Assembly: GCA_002306375.1 (NCBI GenBank)
Contig: DBRU01000109.1
Coordinates: 407-30,122, forward strand
DNA: 29,716 nucleotides
Direction of reading: 5' to 3'
Origin: Faecalibacterium sp. UBA1360
Lineage (GTDB): Bacteria; Bacillota; Clostridia; Oscillospirales; Ruminococcaceae
Below are positions 7,476 through 16,456 of the stretch, one piece after another (the first letter of the stretch is position 1; every line of letters begins with the position of its first letter). Under the pieces are notes generated by a model that made no database searches, had not been told where the DNA came from, and saw only the letters and a program-made list of their open reading frames with translations. The translations under genes were made by a program, and so were the position numbers.

Positions 7476-8858
7476 TCAGGCGTCGGTTTCGGCATCCTCG
7501 GTCGCGGGCAGGGAGGTACGGGGCGTCACGGCCAGCGGGTCGGGCAGGGTGTTGGTCTCGATGGCGTTTAGCACCGCCGGCACGCCGGGGAAGAACTTCT
7601 TGATGCCGGTGTCTTTGCAGTGAAGCCCGTCGAAGAAATCCAGCTCCTCAATGCCCTCGACGCACTCGGGGTCGTAGCTGCCGTACAGCGGCACATTGTT
7701 TTCGGCGCAGTACTGCCGCATCCAGGTTTCCACCTGGAAGAAGCCCTTGTGCAGGTCGGTCTCGTTGAGCAGGTAATTGTACAGGAAGGGATGCCACGGC
7801 GACAGGATCAGGATGACGGTGGTGCCCTGGCTGTGGGCGTAGTCGATGAACGCCTCAAAGGCCTGGATCTGGGTCTCGCTCATCTCGTCAAAGCCTTCCA
7901 TATGTACGCTGTTGAAGGTCTGGCTGGCCGCCGCCGCCAAAGACAGGATCTGTTCCTGGGTCTGGTTGCGGAAGGCCGTGTCGTACAAAACGCTGCCGTC
8001 CGAGCGCTTGATCGTGGTGGGCTGGTCGTAGGGGTCGCCGATGACGGGGTTGAACTCGATGGTGTTGCCCTCGTCGTCGGTCACCACATCCTGGCCCCGG
8101 TTTTTGACGTAGTAATCCACATTTCCCTGGAAATAGGCCGGCTCCACCAGCGCCTTCCACAATTCCACCCGGTCGGGCTCCTCATAGTCGGTGGGCACGC
8201 CCAGCACCTTGGTCAGGAACTCGTTGTACAAGTCGGCGTCGGCGCGGTAGTCGTAGGCGGCCTCGTTGCCGTAGAACACCCACGGGTCCACGCTCCAGAT
8301 CAGGACCTCGGGAGCTTTGTCATAGGTGACCATCTTGTAGTAGCTGGTCATGTTGTCCCGCACGTCGGCGCCGGTCACGCCCATGTTGAAAAAGCTGTCC
8401 ACCCCCACAAGCTCGCGGTTGAACTGCAAAATGCGGCTGGATCCGATGCCGATGACCTGGGGCGTTTCGGGCACATCCTGGGCGAACAGCTGCACGACCT
8501 GGCGCTCGTCCATGGACTCAAAGTTGGTCACGTCATACCCCTGCAGCATCAGGTCCACGATGCGGCGGGGCGCCAGCGCGCCCTGGAACAGACCGCTGCG
8601 GTCCACGGTGTAGCTGACCCACACCATAAACACGAGGATCGGCGCCAGCAGCGCGATGCGAAACAGGGTCTTGCCGCCGAAATACAGCCGGCGCAGCAAA
8701 CCATACAAGGCGCGCAAGAACAGATTCGGACCCTTGCGCTGCGCGCGCTGTTCCCGGGGCGGCTGGGCGCTCTCGGGGCGGGCGGGGGCCGCCACGCCGC
8801 CCGAACGGCGGACCCGCTGGGTGGGTTGGGGCACGGGGGTGCGAGGTGCTTGAGGCAT
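7476..8858 (-). CDS. SGNH/DltD-like acyltransfer partner of MBOAT
   Basis: 460-aa membrane-anchored protein. Residues 1-60 form a Pro/Arg-rich, basic cytoplasmic tail, followed by one transmembrane segment (about 67-84). The large extracytoplasmic domain carries SGNH-type motifs: IGIGSSR (136-142) with the nucleophile serine, FNMG (157-160), and FFDGLH with the Asp/His pair near D410/H413. This layout matches DltD and AlgJ/AlgX-like proteins that complete O-acylation of extracellular polymers together with an MBOAT protein. The MBOAT gene lies 58 bp upstream in the same operon. The ATG at 8858 has AAGGAG 8 nt upstream. It is the last gene of the polysaccharide operon; no clear terminator separates it from the leu promoter. 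The polymer modified is inferred. Confidence 0.85.
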   Translation of the reverse strand: MPQAPRTPVPQPTQRVRRSGGVAAPARPESAQPPREQRAQRKGPNLFLRALYGLLRRLYFGGKTLFRIALLAPILVFMVWVSYTVDRSGLFQGALAPRRIVDLMLQGYDVTNFESMDERQVVQLFAQDVPETPQVIGIGSSRILQFNRELVGVDSFFNMGVTGADVRDNMTSYYKMVTYDKAPEVLIWSVDPWVFYGNEAAYDYRADADLYNEFLTKVLGVPTDYEEPDRVELWKALVEPAYFQGNVDYYVKNRGQDVVTDDEGNTIEFNPVIGDPYDQPTTIKRSDGSVLYDTAFRNQTQEQILSLAAAASQTFNSVHMEGFDEMSETQIQAFEAFIDYAHSQGTTVILILSPWHPFLYNYLLNETDLHKGFFQVETWMRQYCAENNVPLYGSYDPECVEGIEELDFFDGLHCKDTGIKKFFPGVPAVLNAIETNTLPDPLAVTPRTSLPATEDAETDA

Positions 8859-8916
8859 GGAAAAGGCTCCTTCCCGCGGCAATGGCGCAAGGCCGGCCGC
8901 ATGTTTCACGTCCAGG

Positions 8917-10377
8917 TCAGAACTGCTGGTAGATGAAGGCGCTTTGGCCGAACGCGCCGAAGAACAAAATCGCCGCCGCGGCCGCGTAATACAGCGTCCA
9001 GCGCAGCACAAAACTCTGGCCGCGGATCCACTTGGCCACGTTGCGGCCCTGGCTTTCGGCCGCAAAGACGATGGCGCTGCCGCAGATCAGCACCACCGGC
9101 AGCCGTCCGTCCAGACCGCTGTCGTGCAGCAGGACAAGGACGCTGTCCCACGCGGGGGCAAGACCGCCCTGCCAGCCCTGGAAGATGCCGGCGTACACGC
9201 CGTAGGGGTCTGCCCCGTACAACGCGCTGGCAAAGAATACGAGCGTCGCCACAAACAGGACGAACACGAACGCCCGCTGGATCAGGGTTTTCAGCCAGGC
9301 GGCGCGGTACAGCGGGTTGAACCGCCACAGGACCCGCCGCAGCTTGAACGTGGCGCGGCCCGCCACGCACAGCGCTCCGCAGGCCAGGCCCCACATCAGG
9401 TACCGCCAGTCTGCGCCGTGCCACAGCCCCGATACCAGGAACACGATCAGGATGTTGAGCAGGTGCCGGGGCGTGGAACACCGGCTGCCGCCCAGGGGAA
9501 AGTAGATGTAATCCCGGAACCAGCCCGTCATACTGATGTGCCAGCGGGTCCAGAACTCGCTGAAGCTGGTGGACTCAAAGGGGCTGTTAAAGTTTTCGAT
9601 CAGGTCATATCCCAGGATGCGCGCCACGCCCAGGGCAATGTCGCAGCAGCCCGAAAAGTCCATGTACAGCTGCACCGCAAACAGGATGCTGGCGGCCAGC
9701 AGGTTTGGTCCGCTCATCGTATCGGGGGCGGCGTACACAAAGCTCGTGTATACGCTCAGATTGTCGGCGATCACCATCTTTTTGGTGTAGCCCCACAAAA
9801 TGCGGAACGCGCCGCCCGCGCAGCGGGTGTAGCTGAACCGGCGGGACTTTTCGATCTGGGGCCGCAGATGGGGGTACCGCTCGATGGGGCCGGTGATCAT
9901 TGTGGGGAAGAAGCTCACGAACATCGCGTAGTGCAAAAGGTTCGTCTCCACCTTGCAGCGCTTTTTGAACACGTCGATGGCGTAGCTCATGGCTGCAAAG
10001 GTAAAGTAGCTCAACCCCAGCGGGGCGATCAGGTCCAGGTGGGGAACCTTCGCGCCGGTCAGACTGGCGGCGGCGTCGGCGATCATGTTCCAGTACTTGT
10101 AGTACAAAAGCAGGCCCGCGCCGCCCAGCACCGAGACCAGCAGAAAGATCACCCGCACGGCAGGGACCCGGCTTTTGCCGATTGCAAGTCCGCACACCCA
10201 GGTCAGCAGGGTGGCGCCGGCCAGCACCGGGGCCAGCAGGCGGTTGGCCGGGTCGTAGCAGTAAAAAAGATAGCTGGCCGCCAACAGAAAGTACGGCCGA
10301 GCTATGCGCGGCAAGGTGTAATTGACCAGGGCCGTCACCGCAAAAAAGCCCAGGTAGATCAGCGAAGTTATCGTCAT
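8917..10377 (-). CDS. MBOAT-family membrane O-acyltransferase (AlgI/DltB-like)
   Basis: 486-aa polytopic membrane protein. The MBOAT signature is FWTRWHISMTGWFRDYIYFP (residues about 275-294, H280), and the presumed catalytic histidine H320 lies in LWHGADWRYLMWG. AlgI/PatA-type proteins move acetyl groups from cytoplasmic acetyl-CoA across the membrane to modify exopolysaccharide or cell-wall glycans. The adjacent SGNH protein would be the extracellular acceptor enzyme. Residues about 161-168 include the conserved ITGPIERY. Length and motifs are complete. Its position downstream of FucNAc and glycosyltransferase genes suggests it acetylates the glycan built by this operon, which is inference. 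Confidence 0.93.
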   Translation of the reverse strand: MTITSLIYLGFFAVTALVNYTLPRIARPYFLLAASYLFYCYDPANRLLAPVLAGATLLTWVCGLAIGKSRVPAVRVIFLLVSVLGGAGLLLYYKYWNMIADAAASLTGAKVPHLDLIAPLGLSYFTFAAMSYAIDVFKKRCKVETNLLHYAMFVSFFPTMITGPIERYPHLRPQIEKSRRFSYTRCAGGAFRILWGYTKKMVIADNLSVYTSFVYAAPDTMSGPNLLAASILFAVQLYMDFSGCCDIALGVARILGYDLIENFNSPFESTSFSEFWTRWHISMTGWFRDYIYFPLGGSRCSTPRHLLNILIVFLVSGLWHGADWRYLMWGLACGALCVAGRATFKLRRVLWRFNPLYRAAWLKTLIQRAFVFVLFVATLVFFASALYGADPYGVYAGIFQGWQGGLAPAWDSVLVLLHDSGLDGRLPVVLICGSAIVFAAESQGRNVAKWIRGQSFVLRWTLYYAAAAAILFFGAFGQSAFIYQQF

Positions 10378-10413
10378 TCCGTCACACCGTCCCGTATCCC
10401 GTGTTCGTTGGCC

Positions 10414-10800
10414 TTACCGGGGCCCGTCCTTTGAATCGGTCTTGCTTTGCAGCGCCTGCTCCAGTTCCCGCACCCGCTTTTCCAGAATGGCGTTGGCCTG
10501 GGTCAGCCGCTTTGACTTTTCGGCCAGCTGGCTGATGGCGATGCTCAAGGACAGCAGCACCAAAAGCACAAAGCAGAACATCAGCATGAACACCAGGTTG
10601 ACCGGCATCTGCACGTCCAGAATGTCCCGCAGAACGAACACCACGTAGGGGAACAGGGCAAACACCAGCAGCACCAGCGAAAGGCACATCCACAAAAGGC
10701 TGTACTTCACCGTCATCTTGCCGTGTTTGAGCAGCACGAAAATAATAATCAAAAGCGCCAGCGCGCCCAGGATCATAAAGGCCTGAAACTTGTCTGTCAT
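10414..10800 (-). CDS. DUF2304 membrane protein
   Basis: 128-aa small membrane protein with three hydrophobic segments (about residues 7-25, 33-58, 64-92) and a charged, coiled-coil-like C-terminus (about 93-120). This matches the DUF2304 family, which is almost always encoded next to a dolichyl-phosphate-mannose-synthase-like family 2 glycosyltransferase, as here (43 bp upstream). Its biochemical role is unknown; a membrane anchor or partner for the glycosyltransferase is plausible. Confidence 0.88.
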   Translation of the reverse strand: MTDKFQAFMILGALALLIIIFVLLKHGKMTVKYSLLWMCLSLVLLVFALFPYVVFVLRDILDVQMPVNLVFMLMFCFVLLVLLSLSIAISQLAEKSKRLTQANAILEKRVRELEQALQSKTDSKDGPR

Positions 10801-10842
10801 GGCTCATCCCTTCGATCATAAGTGCCCGGCGGGCACCGAATG

Positions 10843-11562
10843 TTACAGCTTGCGCACCCGCTTGATGGAAAGGCGGTCAATGATCAGCGACAGCGATACC
10901 TTGATCATGTAATACGCGCTCTTGAAACTGGAAATGCTGGACACGCCGCCCTGCCGCTCGTGCATGACCACGGGGGCCTCGCCCACGCGGAACCCGGCCA
11001 GGCTTGCGGCCAGGATGGCTTCCGGCTCGGGGTAATCGGCGGCGTAGTGGCGGGCAAAGTACGCGGTCATGGCGCGGCCCGTGGCCCGGAACCCGCTGGT
11101 CACGTCCCGGACCCTGCGCCCGCACAGCACAAAGATCATGCCGCTCAAAAAGCGGATGCCCACGCGGCGCATAAAGCTGGTCTGGAATCCTTCCCGGGTG
11201 ATGAACCGGCTGCCGATGCACATGTCCAGCTCGCCGTTGGCCACGGGCAGCACCACGTCCATCAGGTAGGCGGGGTCGTGCTGACCGTCGCCGTCCATCT
11301 GTACGGTCACGTCGTAGTCGTTGGCGGCGGCGTACACATACCCGCACTGGATGCCCCCGCCGATGCCAAGATTCACCGGCAGGTCCAGGTATTCGTATCC
11401 GTGCTCCTTCAGCAGCGCGGCGCTGCGGTCAGTGGAGCAGTCGTTGATCACCAGGTAGTCCACCTGCGGGCATAGCTGGCGCAGGCGTTCCACCGTGTTG
11501 ACGATGTTGGCCTCCTCGTTGTAGCAGGGGATCAACACCAGAATTTTGGCATCGGTTTGCAA
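10843..11562 (-). CDS. Family 2 glycosyltransferase (polyprenyl-phosphate sugar synthase-like)
   Basis: 239-aa GT-A fold enzyme resembling Dpm1/DPG synthases. IPCYNEEANI (11-20) is the nucleotide-sugar entry motif. VINDCSTDRS and QMDGDGQHD (D90-G-D92, metal-binding, and D96) follow, and TSGFRATGRA is also present. It lacks the multi-span C-terminal membrane domain of larger relatives, and the DUF2304 protein may supply membrane attachment. The start is TTG at 11562 behind AGAGGTG; no ATG or GTG fits in frame before the catalytic core. It probably transfers a sugar to a lipid-phosphate carrier for the surface glycan. Donor unknown. Confidence 0.9.
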   Translation of the reverse strand: MQTDAKILVLIPCYNEEANIVNTVERLRQLCPQVDYLVINDCSTDRSAALLKEHGYEYLDLPVNLGIGGGIQCGYVYAAANDYDVTVQMDGDGQHDPAYLMDVVLPVANGELDMCIGSRFITREGFQTSFMRRVGIRFLSGMIFVLCGRRVRDVTSGFRATGRAMTAYFARHYAADYPEPEAILAASLAGFRVGEAPVVMHERQGGVSSISSFKSAYYMIKVSLSLIIDRLSIKRVRKL

Positions 11563-11605
11563 AACGGCACCTCTGTGTGTTTGTGGGTTGGTTTGGCCGG
11601 GCGGG

Positions 11606-12832
11606 TCATGCCCGGCCGTACAATGTAAAGTCCTCCAGCTTTCGCAATAGCTGGGCGCGGCGGTAATGGGCCAGATAATACTCTTTGGCGCGCAGGCCCA
11701 TGCCGGCGCGTTCGTCGGGGTCCATGGCGCACAGGCGCGCCAGATTGTCGGCCAGCGCGCCGGCGTCGCAGGCTGGGCTGGAAAGCCCGCCCGCCGCCCG
11801 CACGGCGTCAAAGCCCGCGCCGTCCATGCTGGCCAGCACCGGCTTGCCGGCGGCCATGTAGCTGGCAACCTTGGCGGGCACGGTCAGGCCCAGATCGGGC
11901 GAATCGGACAAGGACACGATTAGCGCGTCGGCCAGTTCGGTAAAGCGGGGGATATCCGCCGCCGGCACGCTGCCGTAAAAGGTCACGTACCCGTCTGCAC
12001 CGGCTTCGTGCACCCGCGTTTGCAGGGCGGTGCGGCTCATGCCGTCGCCCACCAGCAGAAGATGCAGGTCGCCGGCGCCTTTGTCCCGGGCCAGGCGAAC
12101 GGCCTCGATCACGGTCTCCAGGCTTTGGGCCGGGGTAAAGGTGCCGGTGAACACCAGGTTGAACCGCCCGCCGAAGCGCTCGTGCAGCGTCTCGTCCCGC
12201 ACGGGCTCGGCATAAAAATCCTCGCAGTACTGGGGGATCACGGCCACCTTGTCGGCGGCCTTGCCGGTGCGCTGCATCAGGCGGCGCTGCAAGGGCTCGC
12301 TCATGGCGATCAGCCGGTCGCAGCGCTTGTACAGCCAGTCGCTGACGCCCTGGGCAATGCCGCGCAGGGCTTTGTTTTTCACGGGCAGAACGCTGTACAG
12401 GTTTTCGGGCCAGATGTCCAGCACATAGTTGGTCAGGGGGATGCGGTGGCGTCTGGCATATCGGATGGCCGGCCAGCACATGAGCACCGGGCTCGTGTTG
12501 AAGCAGAACACCGCATCGTATCCGCCGGGCAGCCGGTCCAGGTTGCCCGCGGCGTTCAGCGGCCAGCTGACATAATTCAGAAAGATGCTCACCGAGGTGT
12601 TGCCCTTGCGGGGGACTTCTTTGGCACGGAACACCTGGGCGGTCTTGTACAGTTCCTCAAAGGGGCCGTTGGGGCCGTATCCGTCGAACCATTCGCCCTT
12701 GGGGTAGTTGGGCAGTCCGCACAGCACGTCCACCTCCAGCCCGTCGGCCAGAAACCCTTCCACAATGTCGTTGATGCGGAAGTTTTCCGGCCAGAAGTGC
12801 TGGGTCACGACCAGGATGCGTTTTTTCGGCAT
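11606..12832 (-). CDS. Family 4 glycosyltransferase (WbuB/WcaI-like)
   Basis: 408-aa GT-B enzyme. The N-terminal domain begins RILVVTQHFWPENFRINDI, with CGLPNYPKGEW and YVLDIWPENLYSV characteristic of the WbuB-like group. The C-terminal donor-binding domain has VFTGTFTPAQSLE, LLLVGDGMSR and VPAKVASYMAAGKPV. WbuB of E. coli O26 transfers L-FucNAc. Adjacency to the three FucNAc genes makes FucNAc transfer likely, but this is inference from context. The ATG at 12832 is favoured over the TTG at 12859 because the conserved core begins directly after it. 30-bp gap to capG. Confidence 0.9.
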   Translation of the reverse strand: MPKKRILVVTQHFWPENFRINDIVEGFLADGLEVDVLCGLPNYPKGEWFDGYGPNGPFEELYKTAQVFRAKEVPRKGNTSVSIFLNYVSWPLNAAGNLDRLPGGYDAVFCFNTSPVLMCWPAIRYARRHRIPLTNYVLDIWPENLYSVLPVKNKALRGIAQGVSDWLYKRCDRLIAMSEPLQRRLMQRTGKAADKVAVIPQYCEDFYAEPVRDETLHERFGGRFNLVFTGTFTPAQSLETVIEAVRLARDKGAGDLHLLLVGDGMSRTALQTRVHEAGADGYVTFYGSVPAADIPRFTELADALIVSLSDSPDLGLTVPAKVASYMAAGKPVLASMDGAGFDAVRAAGGLSSPACDAGALADNLARLCAMDPDERAGMGLRAKEYYLAHYRRAQLLRKLEDFTLYGRA

Positions 12833-12862
12833 CGGTTGTCCCCACGCCCTTTCCTGCAAAAA

Positions 12863-14002
12863 TCAGACTTTGCGCCACACCATCTTGTTGACCACGCCGG
12901 TGCAGCTCTGGATGATCTTGACCACCTTGTTGGACACATCCTCGGTGTAATAGGCCACGGGGATGCCCTCGTCGCCGTTTTCGTTCATGGCCACGGCGGT
13001 GGCCACCGCCTGCTCAACGCCGCCCTCGGCGATGCCGGCCAGCACAAAGCAGGCCTTGTCCAGGGCTTCGGGGCGCTCGGTGGAGGTGCGGATGCACACG
13101 GCGGGGAAGGGATGCCCCACGCTGAGGAAGAAGCTGGATTCCTCGGGCAGCGTGCCGGAATCGCTCACCACGCAGAAGGCGTTCATCTGCAAATGGTTGT
13201 AGTCGTGGAAGCCCAGGGGCTCGTGCAGGCGCACGCGGGGGTCAAGCTCAAAGCCCATGGCCTCCAGCCGCTTGCGGCTGCGCGGATGGCAGGAATACAA
13301 AATCGGCATGTCATAGGTCTGGGCCAGGTGGTTGACGGAGGTGAACAGATCGACGAAATTCTTCTCGGTGTCGATGTTTTCCTCCCGGTGGGCGGACAGC
13401 AGCATATACTTGTGCGCCTCCAGACCCAGGCGTTCCAGCACATCGGACGCTTCGATCTTTTCCAGGTTGGCGTGCAGCACCTCGGCCATGGGGCTGCCGG
13501 TGACAAAGGTGCGCTCCTTGGCGGTGCCCTCGGCATTCAGGTACCGGCGCGCGTGCTCCGAGTAGCACATGTTCACGTCCGCAATGTGGTCCACGATGCG
13601 GCGGTTGGTCTCCTCGGGCAGGCACTCGTCAAAGCAGCGGTTGCCGGCCTCCATGTGGAAGATGGGAATGTGCAGCCGCTTGGCCCCGATGGCGCACAGG
13701 CAGCTGTTGGTATCGCCCAAAATCAGCAGGGCGTCGGGCTTTTGCTCCACCATAAGCGCATAGCTCTTGGCAATGATGTTGCCGATGGTCTCGCCCAGGT
13801 CCTTGCCCACGGCGTCCAGGTAAAAGTCGGGCGCCCGCAGGCCCAGGTCCTCAAAGAAGATCTGGTTCAGGGTATAGTCGTAGTTCTGCCCCGTGTGCAC
13901 AAGGATCTGGTCAAAATATTTGTCGCACTTTTTGATGACGGTCGACAGGCGGATGATCTCCGGCCGGGTGCCGATGACGGTCATCAGTTTCAGCTTGTTC
14001 AT
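12863..14002 (-). CDS. capG: UDP-N-acetylglucosamine 2-epimerase-family enzyme CapG/FnlC (UDP-L-FucNAc synthase)
   Basis: 379-aa non-hydrolysing 2-epimerase. Shows MTVIGTRPEIIRLS, LVHTGQNYD, LILGDTNS, HMEAGNRCFDECLPEETNRR (substrate and catalytic residues) and LSAHREENID, VVSDSGTLPEE near the C-terminal UDP site. The GNRCFDECLPEE form (rather than GLRT) is typical of the Cap5G/WbjD/FnlC branch that epimerises UDP-L-PneNAc to UDP-L-FucNAc. It lies directly after capE and capF, the standard trio order. Confidence 0.92.
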   Translation of the reverse strand: MNKLKLMTVIGTRPEIIRLSTVIKKCDKYFDQILVHTGQNYDYTLNQIFFEDLGLRAPDFYLDAVGKDLGETIGNIIAKSYALMVEQKPDALLILGDTNSCLCAIGAKRLHIPIFHMEAGNRCFDECLPEETNRRIVDHIADVNMCYSEHARRYLNAEGTAKERTFVTGSPMAEVLHANLEKIEASDVLERLGLEAHKYMLLSAHREENIDTEKNFVDLFTSVNHLAQTYDMPILYSCHPRSRKRLEAMGFELDPRVRLHEPLGFHDYNHLQMNAFCVVSDSGTLPEESSFFLSVGHPFPAVCIRTSTERPEALDKACFVLAGIAEGGVEQAVATAVAMNENGDEGIPVAYYTEDVSNKVVKIIQSCTGVVNKMVWRKV

Positions 14003-14044
14003 AAATCAACAGCGTCCTTTTCGGTTGGAATGGTTCCGGCGACT

Positions 14045-15229
14045 TCACACCGGCAAAAAGAAGGTGTCGGGCCGTTCGGGGTCAAAGGCTTCGTTGGCCC
14101 ACATCACGGTGACCATGTCGCCTTCGCCCACGTTCTCGATGTTGTGGGTGTAGCCGCAGGGGATGTCCACCACCTGCAATTTGTCGCCGGATACCCGGTA
14201 CTCGATGACTTCGTCCGAGAAGATCTGCCGGAACCGGATCACGCCCTCGCCCTTGACCACCAGGAACTTTTCGTTTTTGGTGTGGTGCCAGTGGTTGCCC
14301 TTGACGATGCCCGGGCGGGAGATGTTCACGCTGACCTGGCCGCGTTCGGGGCTGCGCAGAAACTCGGTAAAGCTGCCCCGGTCGTCGCAGTGCATGTTCA
14401 GGTCGTAGGCAAAGCTGTCGGCGGGCAGGTAGGAAAGATAGGTGGAATACAGCTTTTTCTCAAAGCAGCCCTCGGCCAGATCGGGCACGGCCAGCGTGGG
14501 CGCCCCGTCGGCGCCAAGAGCCCTGGCGGCCTCGCCCCCCCGGGCTTTGGCAAAGCCCTGGATGGCCCCGGCCAGCTGCCCCAGCGTGACCGTGTGCACG
14601 GGGTGGATGCGGCAGATGCCCTGTTCGTCCCGCACGGCCTCGCCCTTTTCCATGGCGTCCAGGATACAGGTCACCACGTCGTCGATGTAGACCAGCGGCA
14701 GGGAATAGTCCGGGTCCCGCACCTGGATGGGCAGGCCGTGGGCTACATTGTGGCAGAAGGTGGCCACCACGCTGTTGTAGTTGGGGCGGCACCATTTGCC
14801 GAACACGCCTTCCATGCGGAACACGTATACCGGCGCGCCGGTGCGCTGCCCGTGGGCAAAGATGGCCTGTTCGGCCTGCAACTTGCTCTTGCCGTAGTCG
14901 TTGTCCAGCGCGGCCTGAATGCTGGAGGTCACCAGCACCGGCGCGGCATTGCCCGCCTGTTCCAGCAGGGACAGCATCACGTCGGTGAGCCCGGCGTTGC
15001 CGGCGTAAAACTCGCTGGGGTCCTTGGGGCGGTTGATGCCCGCCAGATGCACCACGAAGGCCGCCCGGCGGCAATAGGCCGCCAGGGTCTCGGGGGTGTC
15101 GTCCTTTTCGAATTCCATCAGGTCGGTGTAGCCCCGGGCTTTCAGGGTGGCGACCAGGTTCTTGCCCACAAAGCCGTCCGCCCCGGTGATCAGAACGGGG
15201 GACTGCTTGTCAAACTCAGCACTTGCCAT
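14045..15229 (-). CDS. capF: Bifunctional reductase/epimerase CapF/FnlB
   Basis: 394-aa two-domain protein. The N-terminal Rossmann domain begins VLITGADGFVGKN (G16, G19, G22) and contains the SDR-like YGKSKLQAEQ (Tyr/Lys). The C-terminal cupin (about residues 290-390) shows GNHWHHTKNEKFLVVKGEG and PCGYTHNIENVG, with metal-binding histidines. In S. aureus CapF the cupin epimerises C3 and the reductase then reduces C4, yielding UDP-L-TalNAc for CapG. This copy is about 25 aa longer than the 369-aa S. aureus enzyme, with extra residues around the domain junction. The ATG at 15229 overlaps the end of capE by 14 bp, so translation is coupled. Confidence 0.93.
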   Translation of the reverse strand: MASAEFDKQSPVLITGADGFVGKNLVATLKARGYTDLMEFEKDDTPETLAAYCRRAAFVVHLAGINRPKDPSEFYAGNAGLTDVMLSLLEQAGNAAPVLVTSSIQAALDNDYGKSKLQAEQAIFAHGQRTGAPVYVFRMEGVFGKWCRPNYNSVVATFCHNVAHGLPIQVRDPDYSLPLVYIDDVVTCILDAMEKGEAVRDEQGICRIHPVHTVTLGQLAGAIQGFAKARGGEAARALGADGAPTLAVPDLAEGCFEKKLYSTYLSYLPADSFAYDLNMHCDDRGSFTEFLRSPERGQVSVNISRPGIVKGNHWHHTKNEKFLVVKGEGVIRFRQIFSDEVIEYRVSGDKLQVVDIPCGYTHNIENVGEGDMVTVMWANEAFDPERPDTFFLPV

Positions 15230-16268
15230 CCTTGGCCAGCTCCTCTTTGATATAGTCGGTGGTCTTGATCTTGGCGATGGTCTCTTCCACATTCAGGCGG
15301 CGGGTGTTGTGGCTGGTGTAGTCCTCGTCGGCCTGGGTGTGCACCTGACCCTTGATGAAGTATTTGTCGTAGTTCAGGTCCCGGTTGTCGGCGGCCACGC
15401 GGAAATACCCGCCCATATCCTCGCTGCGCATGCGTTCTTCCTTGGTCATCAGGGTCTCGTACAGCTTTTCGCCGTGGCGGGTGCCGATGATGCGGGTGCC
15501 CGTGTCGCCGAACAGCGTCTGTACGGCCTTGGCCAGGTCGCCGATGGTGGAAGCGTCGGATTTCTGGATGAACAGATCGCCGGGGTTGGCGTGCTCAAAG
15601 GCAAACATGACCAGGTCCACGGCCTCGTCCAGGTTCATCAAAAAGCGGGTCATGTTGGGGTCGGTGATGGTGATGGGGTTGCCCGCGCGGATCTGGTCCA
15701 CGAACAGCGGAATAACCGACCCGCGGCTGGCCATGACGTTGCCGTACCGCGTGCAGCAGATGACGGGTCCGCCCCGCTGGGCGGACACGCGGGCGTTGGC
15801 GGTGATGACATGCTCCATCATCGCCTTGGAGATACCCATGGCGTTGATGGGGTAGGCGGCCTTGTCGGTGGACAGGCAGACCACCCGCTCCACGTTGGCT
15901 TCGATGGCCGCGTGCAGCATGTTGTCGGTGCCTTCGATGTTGGTGCGCACGGCTTCCATGGGGAAGAACTCGCAGGAGGGCACCTGCTTGAGGGCCGCCG
16001 CGTGGAAGATATAGTTCACCCCCGGCATCACGTCGCGCAGGCTCTGGATGTTGCGCACATCGCCGATATAAAACTTGACCTTTTCATAGTGTTCGGGGTA
16101 ATTGGCCTGCAGATCGTGGCGCATATCGTCCTGCTTTTTCTCATCGCGGGAGAAAATGCGGATCTCGCCGATGTCGGTGGTCAGAAAATGCTTGAGCACC
16201 GTATGCCCGAAGCTGCCCGTACCGCCGGTGATCAACAGTGTCTTGCCTTTGAAGATGGTGTCTGCCAT
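15216..16268 (-). CDS. capE: UDP-GlcNAc 4,6-dehydratase/5-epimerase CapE/FnlA
   Basis: 350-aa extended SDR enzyme making the first UDP-L-FucNAc intermediate from UDP-GlcNAc. The NADP-binding motif is TGGTGSFG (14-21), and FSRDEKKQDDMR follows at the usual adenine-ribose position. The catalytic region reads STDKAAYPINAMGISKAMME, where the tyrosine of ordinary SDRs is replaced by the Met-Gly-x-x-Lys form typical of CapE/PseB-like inverting dehydratases. The ATG at 16268 follows AGGGAGG with a 6-nt spacer. It is the first gene of the polysaccharide operon behind a good extended -10 promoter. Confidence 0.94.
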   Translation of the reverse strand: MADTIFKGKTLLITGGTGSFGHTVLKHFLTTDIGEIRIFSRDEKKQDDMRHDLQANYPEHYEKVKFYIGDVRNIQSLRDVMPGVNYIFHAAALKQVPSCEFFPMEAVRTNIEGTDNMLHAAIEANVERVVCLSTDKAAYPINAMGISKAMMEHVITANARVSAQRGGPVICCTRYGNVMASRGSVIPLFVDQIRAGNPITITDPNMTRFLMNLDEAVDLVMFAFEHANPGDLFIQKSDASTIGDLAKAVQTLFGDTGTRIIGTRHGEKLYETLMTKEERMRSEDMGGYFRVAADNRDLNYDKYFIKGQVHTQADEDYTSHNTRRLNVEETIAKIKTTDYIKEELAKDGKC

Positions 16269-16342
16269 AACTGGCCTCCCTGGTCTGGTTATTGAGAAAA
16301 GTGTGCCGATAAACGGCATAAAACGCCTTTATAATCTTCATA

Positions 16343-16371
16343 ATTCTAACATAAAAGAGTGGGCTTGAAAA
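16343..16371 (-). promoter_or_regulatory. Promoter of the cap/polysaccharide operon
   Basis: TTTTCA (16371-16366), 17-nt spacer, TAGAAT (16348-16343) with an extended TG at the correct position. The leader to capE is about 70 nt and contains a small hairpin, GCCGTTTATCGGC. Confidence 0.6.
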
Positions 16372-16381
16372 GGCCCCGCTC

Positions 16382-16410
16382 TTGGAAATTGCTGTTTTTT
16401 GTGTTACAAT
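16382..16410 (+). promoter_or_regulatory. pepT promoter
   Basis: TTGGAA (16382-16387), 17-nt spacer, TACAAT (16405-16410). Divergent from the cap operon promoter, with only about 10 bp between the two -35 elements. Confidence 0.75.
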
Positions 16411-16456
16411 GCCTCCATGCGGCCGGGCACGGCCGCCTTGTAAAGGAGGATGTCCC

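Noticed and set aside
12008..15250. Very long (1080-codon) open frame on the + strand opposite the GT4, capG and capF genes
   Set aside because: It lies antisense to three clear enzymes with full motifs. Its translation is Gly/His/Val/Ala-rich low-complexity sequence, the usual GC-bias shadow of codon position, and it has no ribosome site.
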